This document shows, in pieces, positions 60,631 through 61,389 of a stretch of 61,389 nucleotides of DNA; the stretch's first letter is position 1; each line of letters starts with the position of its first letter. The notes under the pieces were generated by a model, which saw only the letters and a list, made by a program, of their open reading frames with translations, had not been told where the DNA came from and ran no database searches. The position numbers were made by a program, and so were the translations under genes. The DNA comes from a virus. The DNA lies in IMG/VR virus record IMGVR_UViG_3300025132_007241, positions 1-61,389 of that record; one strand, written 5' to 3'.

Positions 60631-61389
60631 GATTTTAACTAATGTTCTCGGAGCATCTTACCGTTCAAACGATGAGCATCTTTTTACTTGCCCTTACTGC
60701 AAGCATCATAAGCGCAAATTTTCTGTTAATGTGGCTAAGGGCTACTACAAATGCTGGATATGCGACACGCGTGGTAAAAATATCTATCGTGTTATTCGCC
60801 GCTTCGGCAGTAGTCATGATAAGGCACAGTGGCGCGAAATTACAGAAACTGTTGATTACGACAAGCTCGAAGATCTATTTACCGAGAAAGTAGAAGAAAA
60901 ACAAATACTTGAGATGCCCGAAGGTTTTGTATCTTTGGCAAACAAAGATATACCGCCGACCGGCTTCGCTGCTAGAAACTACCTCCGAAAACGGGGTGTC
61001 ACGAAACAAGACCTTGTTTGGTGGAAGATGGGGTATTGCGCAAGTGGCGAGTACGAAGGACGCATCGTCATTCCATCGTTTGACGAAGAGGGCGATCTAA
61101 ACTATTTCATCTCTCGGTCCTACGACAAGAGAGCCTACCCCAAGTACAAGAACCCTCCAGCGAGTAAGAATATTGTATTCAATGATTTGTTTGTGGACTG
61201 GAGTTCTGATATTATTCTGGTGGAGGGTGTGTTTGATGCCATCACGGCAGGTCGAAACGCGGTACCTATCTTGGGGTCTACACTCAATCAGAACTCTGTT
61301 TTGCTCCGTAGGATTGTCAAAGAGGATGCAGGAGTTTATGTGGCTCTAGATCCGGACGCAAAGATGAAAGAGCTTGAGATTATCAAGAC
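60611..61389 (+). CDS. DNA primase, N-terminal part (runs off the window)
   Basis: A partial product of 259 codons, with a GTG start at 60611 that overlaps the RuvC-like gene by 20 bp. The frame stays open to the window end. Residues 27-51 form a CxxC...CxxC zinc ribbon (Cys27, Cys30, Cys48, Cys51; CWIC at 48-51). Residues about 125-180 have the core GRIVIPSFDEEGDLNYF. The TOPRIM segment IILVEGVFDAITAG (from about residue 199) has the catalytic Glu in VEG, and VALDPDAK (about 244-251) holds the DxD. These are the parts of DnaG/gp41-gp61-type primases. It makes RNA primers on single-stranded DNA. The helicase partner is outside the window. Confidence 0.88.
   Translation, partial: MKAKKLKILTNVLGASYRSNDEHLFTCPYCKHHKRKFSVNVAKGYYKCWICDTRGKNIYRVIRRFGSSHDKAQWREITETVDYDKLEDLFTEKVEEKQILEMPEGFVSLANKDIPPTGFAARNYLRKRGVTKQDLVWWKMGYCASGEYEGRIVIPSFDEEGDLNYFISRSYDKRAYPKYKNPPASKNIVFNDLFVDWSSDIILVEGVFDAITAGRNAVPILGSTLNQNSVLLRRIVKEDAGVYVALDPDAKMKELEIIK

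Noticed and set aside
60642-61100. Two other plus-strand frames at the primase locus (60642-60893, 60909-61100)
   Set aside because: The GTG-started frame from 60611 gives zinc-ribbon and TOPRIM motifs and stays open to the end; the other frames show no motifs.

Overview
The window is about 61 kb of tightly packed, single-stranded (all + strand) gene content from a large tailed phage. The marks of a T4-like myovirus are a gp55-type late sigma factor, gp25- and gp6-type baseplate wedge proteins, a baseplate protein with a lysozyme domain, PhoH, a RuvC-like nuclease and a primase. Six tRNA genes with encoded CCA ends and a large carbohydrate island fit a big aquatic phage infecting a Gram-negative host, because the heptose genes point to lipopolysaccharide-type sugars. 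Host and exact taxon cannot be fixed from the sequence alone.

Layout. (1) 1-1.6 kb: tRNA genes for Thr, Ala, Val, Pro, Gly and Asn, with a small unknown ORF and an amidinotransferase/DDAH-family enzyme between them. (2) 1.6-5.1 kb: an HxGH nucleotidyltransferase, PIN-PhoH, a small unknown protein, an HExxH zinc-peptidase-like protein and a RecB/Cas4-like nuclease. (3) 5.1-25.9 kb: a sugar island of about 25 genes. It has glycosyltransferases of several folds, an apparent full route from sedoheptulose-7-phosphate to ADP-L-glycero-D-manno-heptose (SIS isomerase, kinase, HAD phosphatase, adenylyltransferase, epimerase), a GT9-like transferase that could use that donor, RmlA/RmlB, a CMP-sugar synthetase, two DegT-type aminotransferases (one strongly reduced), several SDR epimerases, a methyltransferase, a DUF962/Mpo1-like membrane protein, and a B12-binding radical SAM enzyme next to a 7Fe ferredoxin. 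(4) 25.9-27.6 kb: small regulatory and unknown genes, including an FmdB-type zinc ribbon and the gp55-like sigma factor. (5) 27.6-60.1 kb: the baseplate/tail module, with gp25, gp6, a 3194-residue LamG-containing protein, a 1661-residue protein and many unrecognised virion proteins. (6) 60.1 kb to the end: start of a replication module (RuvC-like nuclease, primase running off the edge).

Genes overlap by 1-47 bp or abut almost everywhere, so most of the window looks translationally coupled. One strong sigma-70-like promoter (19497-19525) starts a sub-operon inside the sugar island. No stretch of 300 bases lacks a gene, and no integrase, transposase, CRISPR array or convincing terminator was seen.

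The most notable biology is in the sugar island: (a) a phage-borne ADP-heptose pathway with a GmhA-HAD fusion and a split, order-inverted HldE; (b) a coupled radical SAM and Azotobacter-FdI-type ferredoxin pair, which looks like a phage-encoded redox module; and (c) degenerate or miniaturised sugar enzymes (Tyr-to-Phe SDR, mini aminotransferase) that may have new activities.
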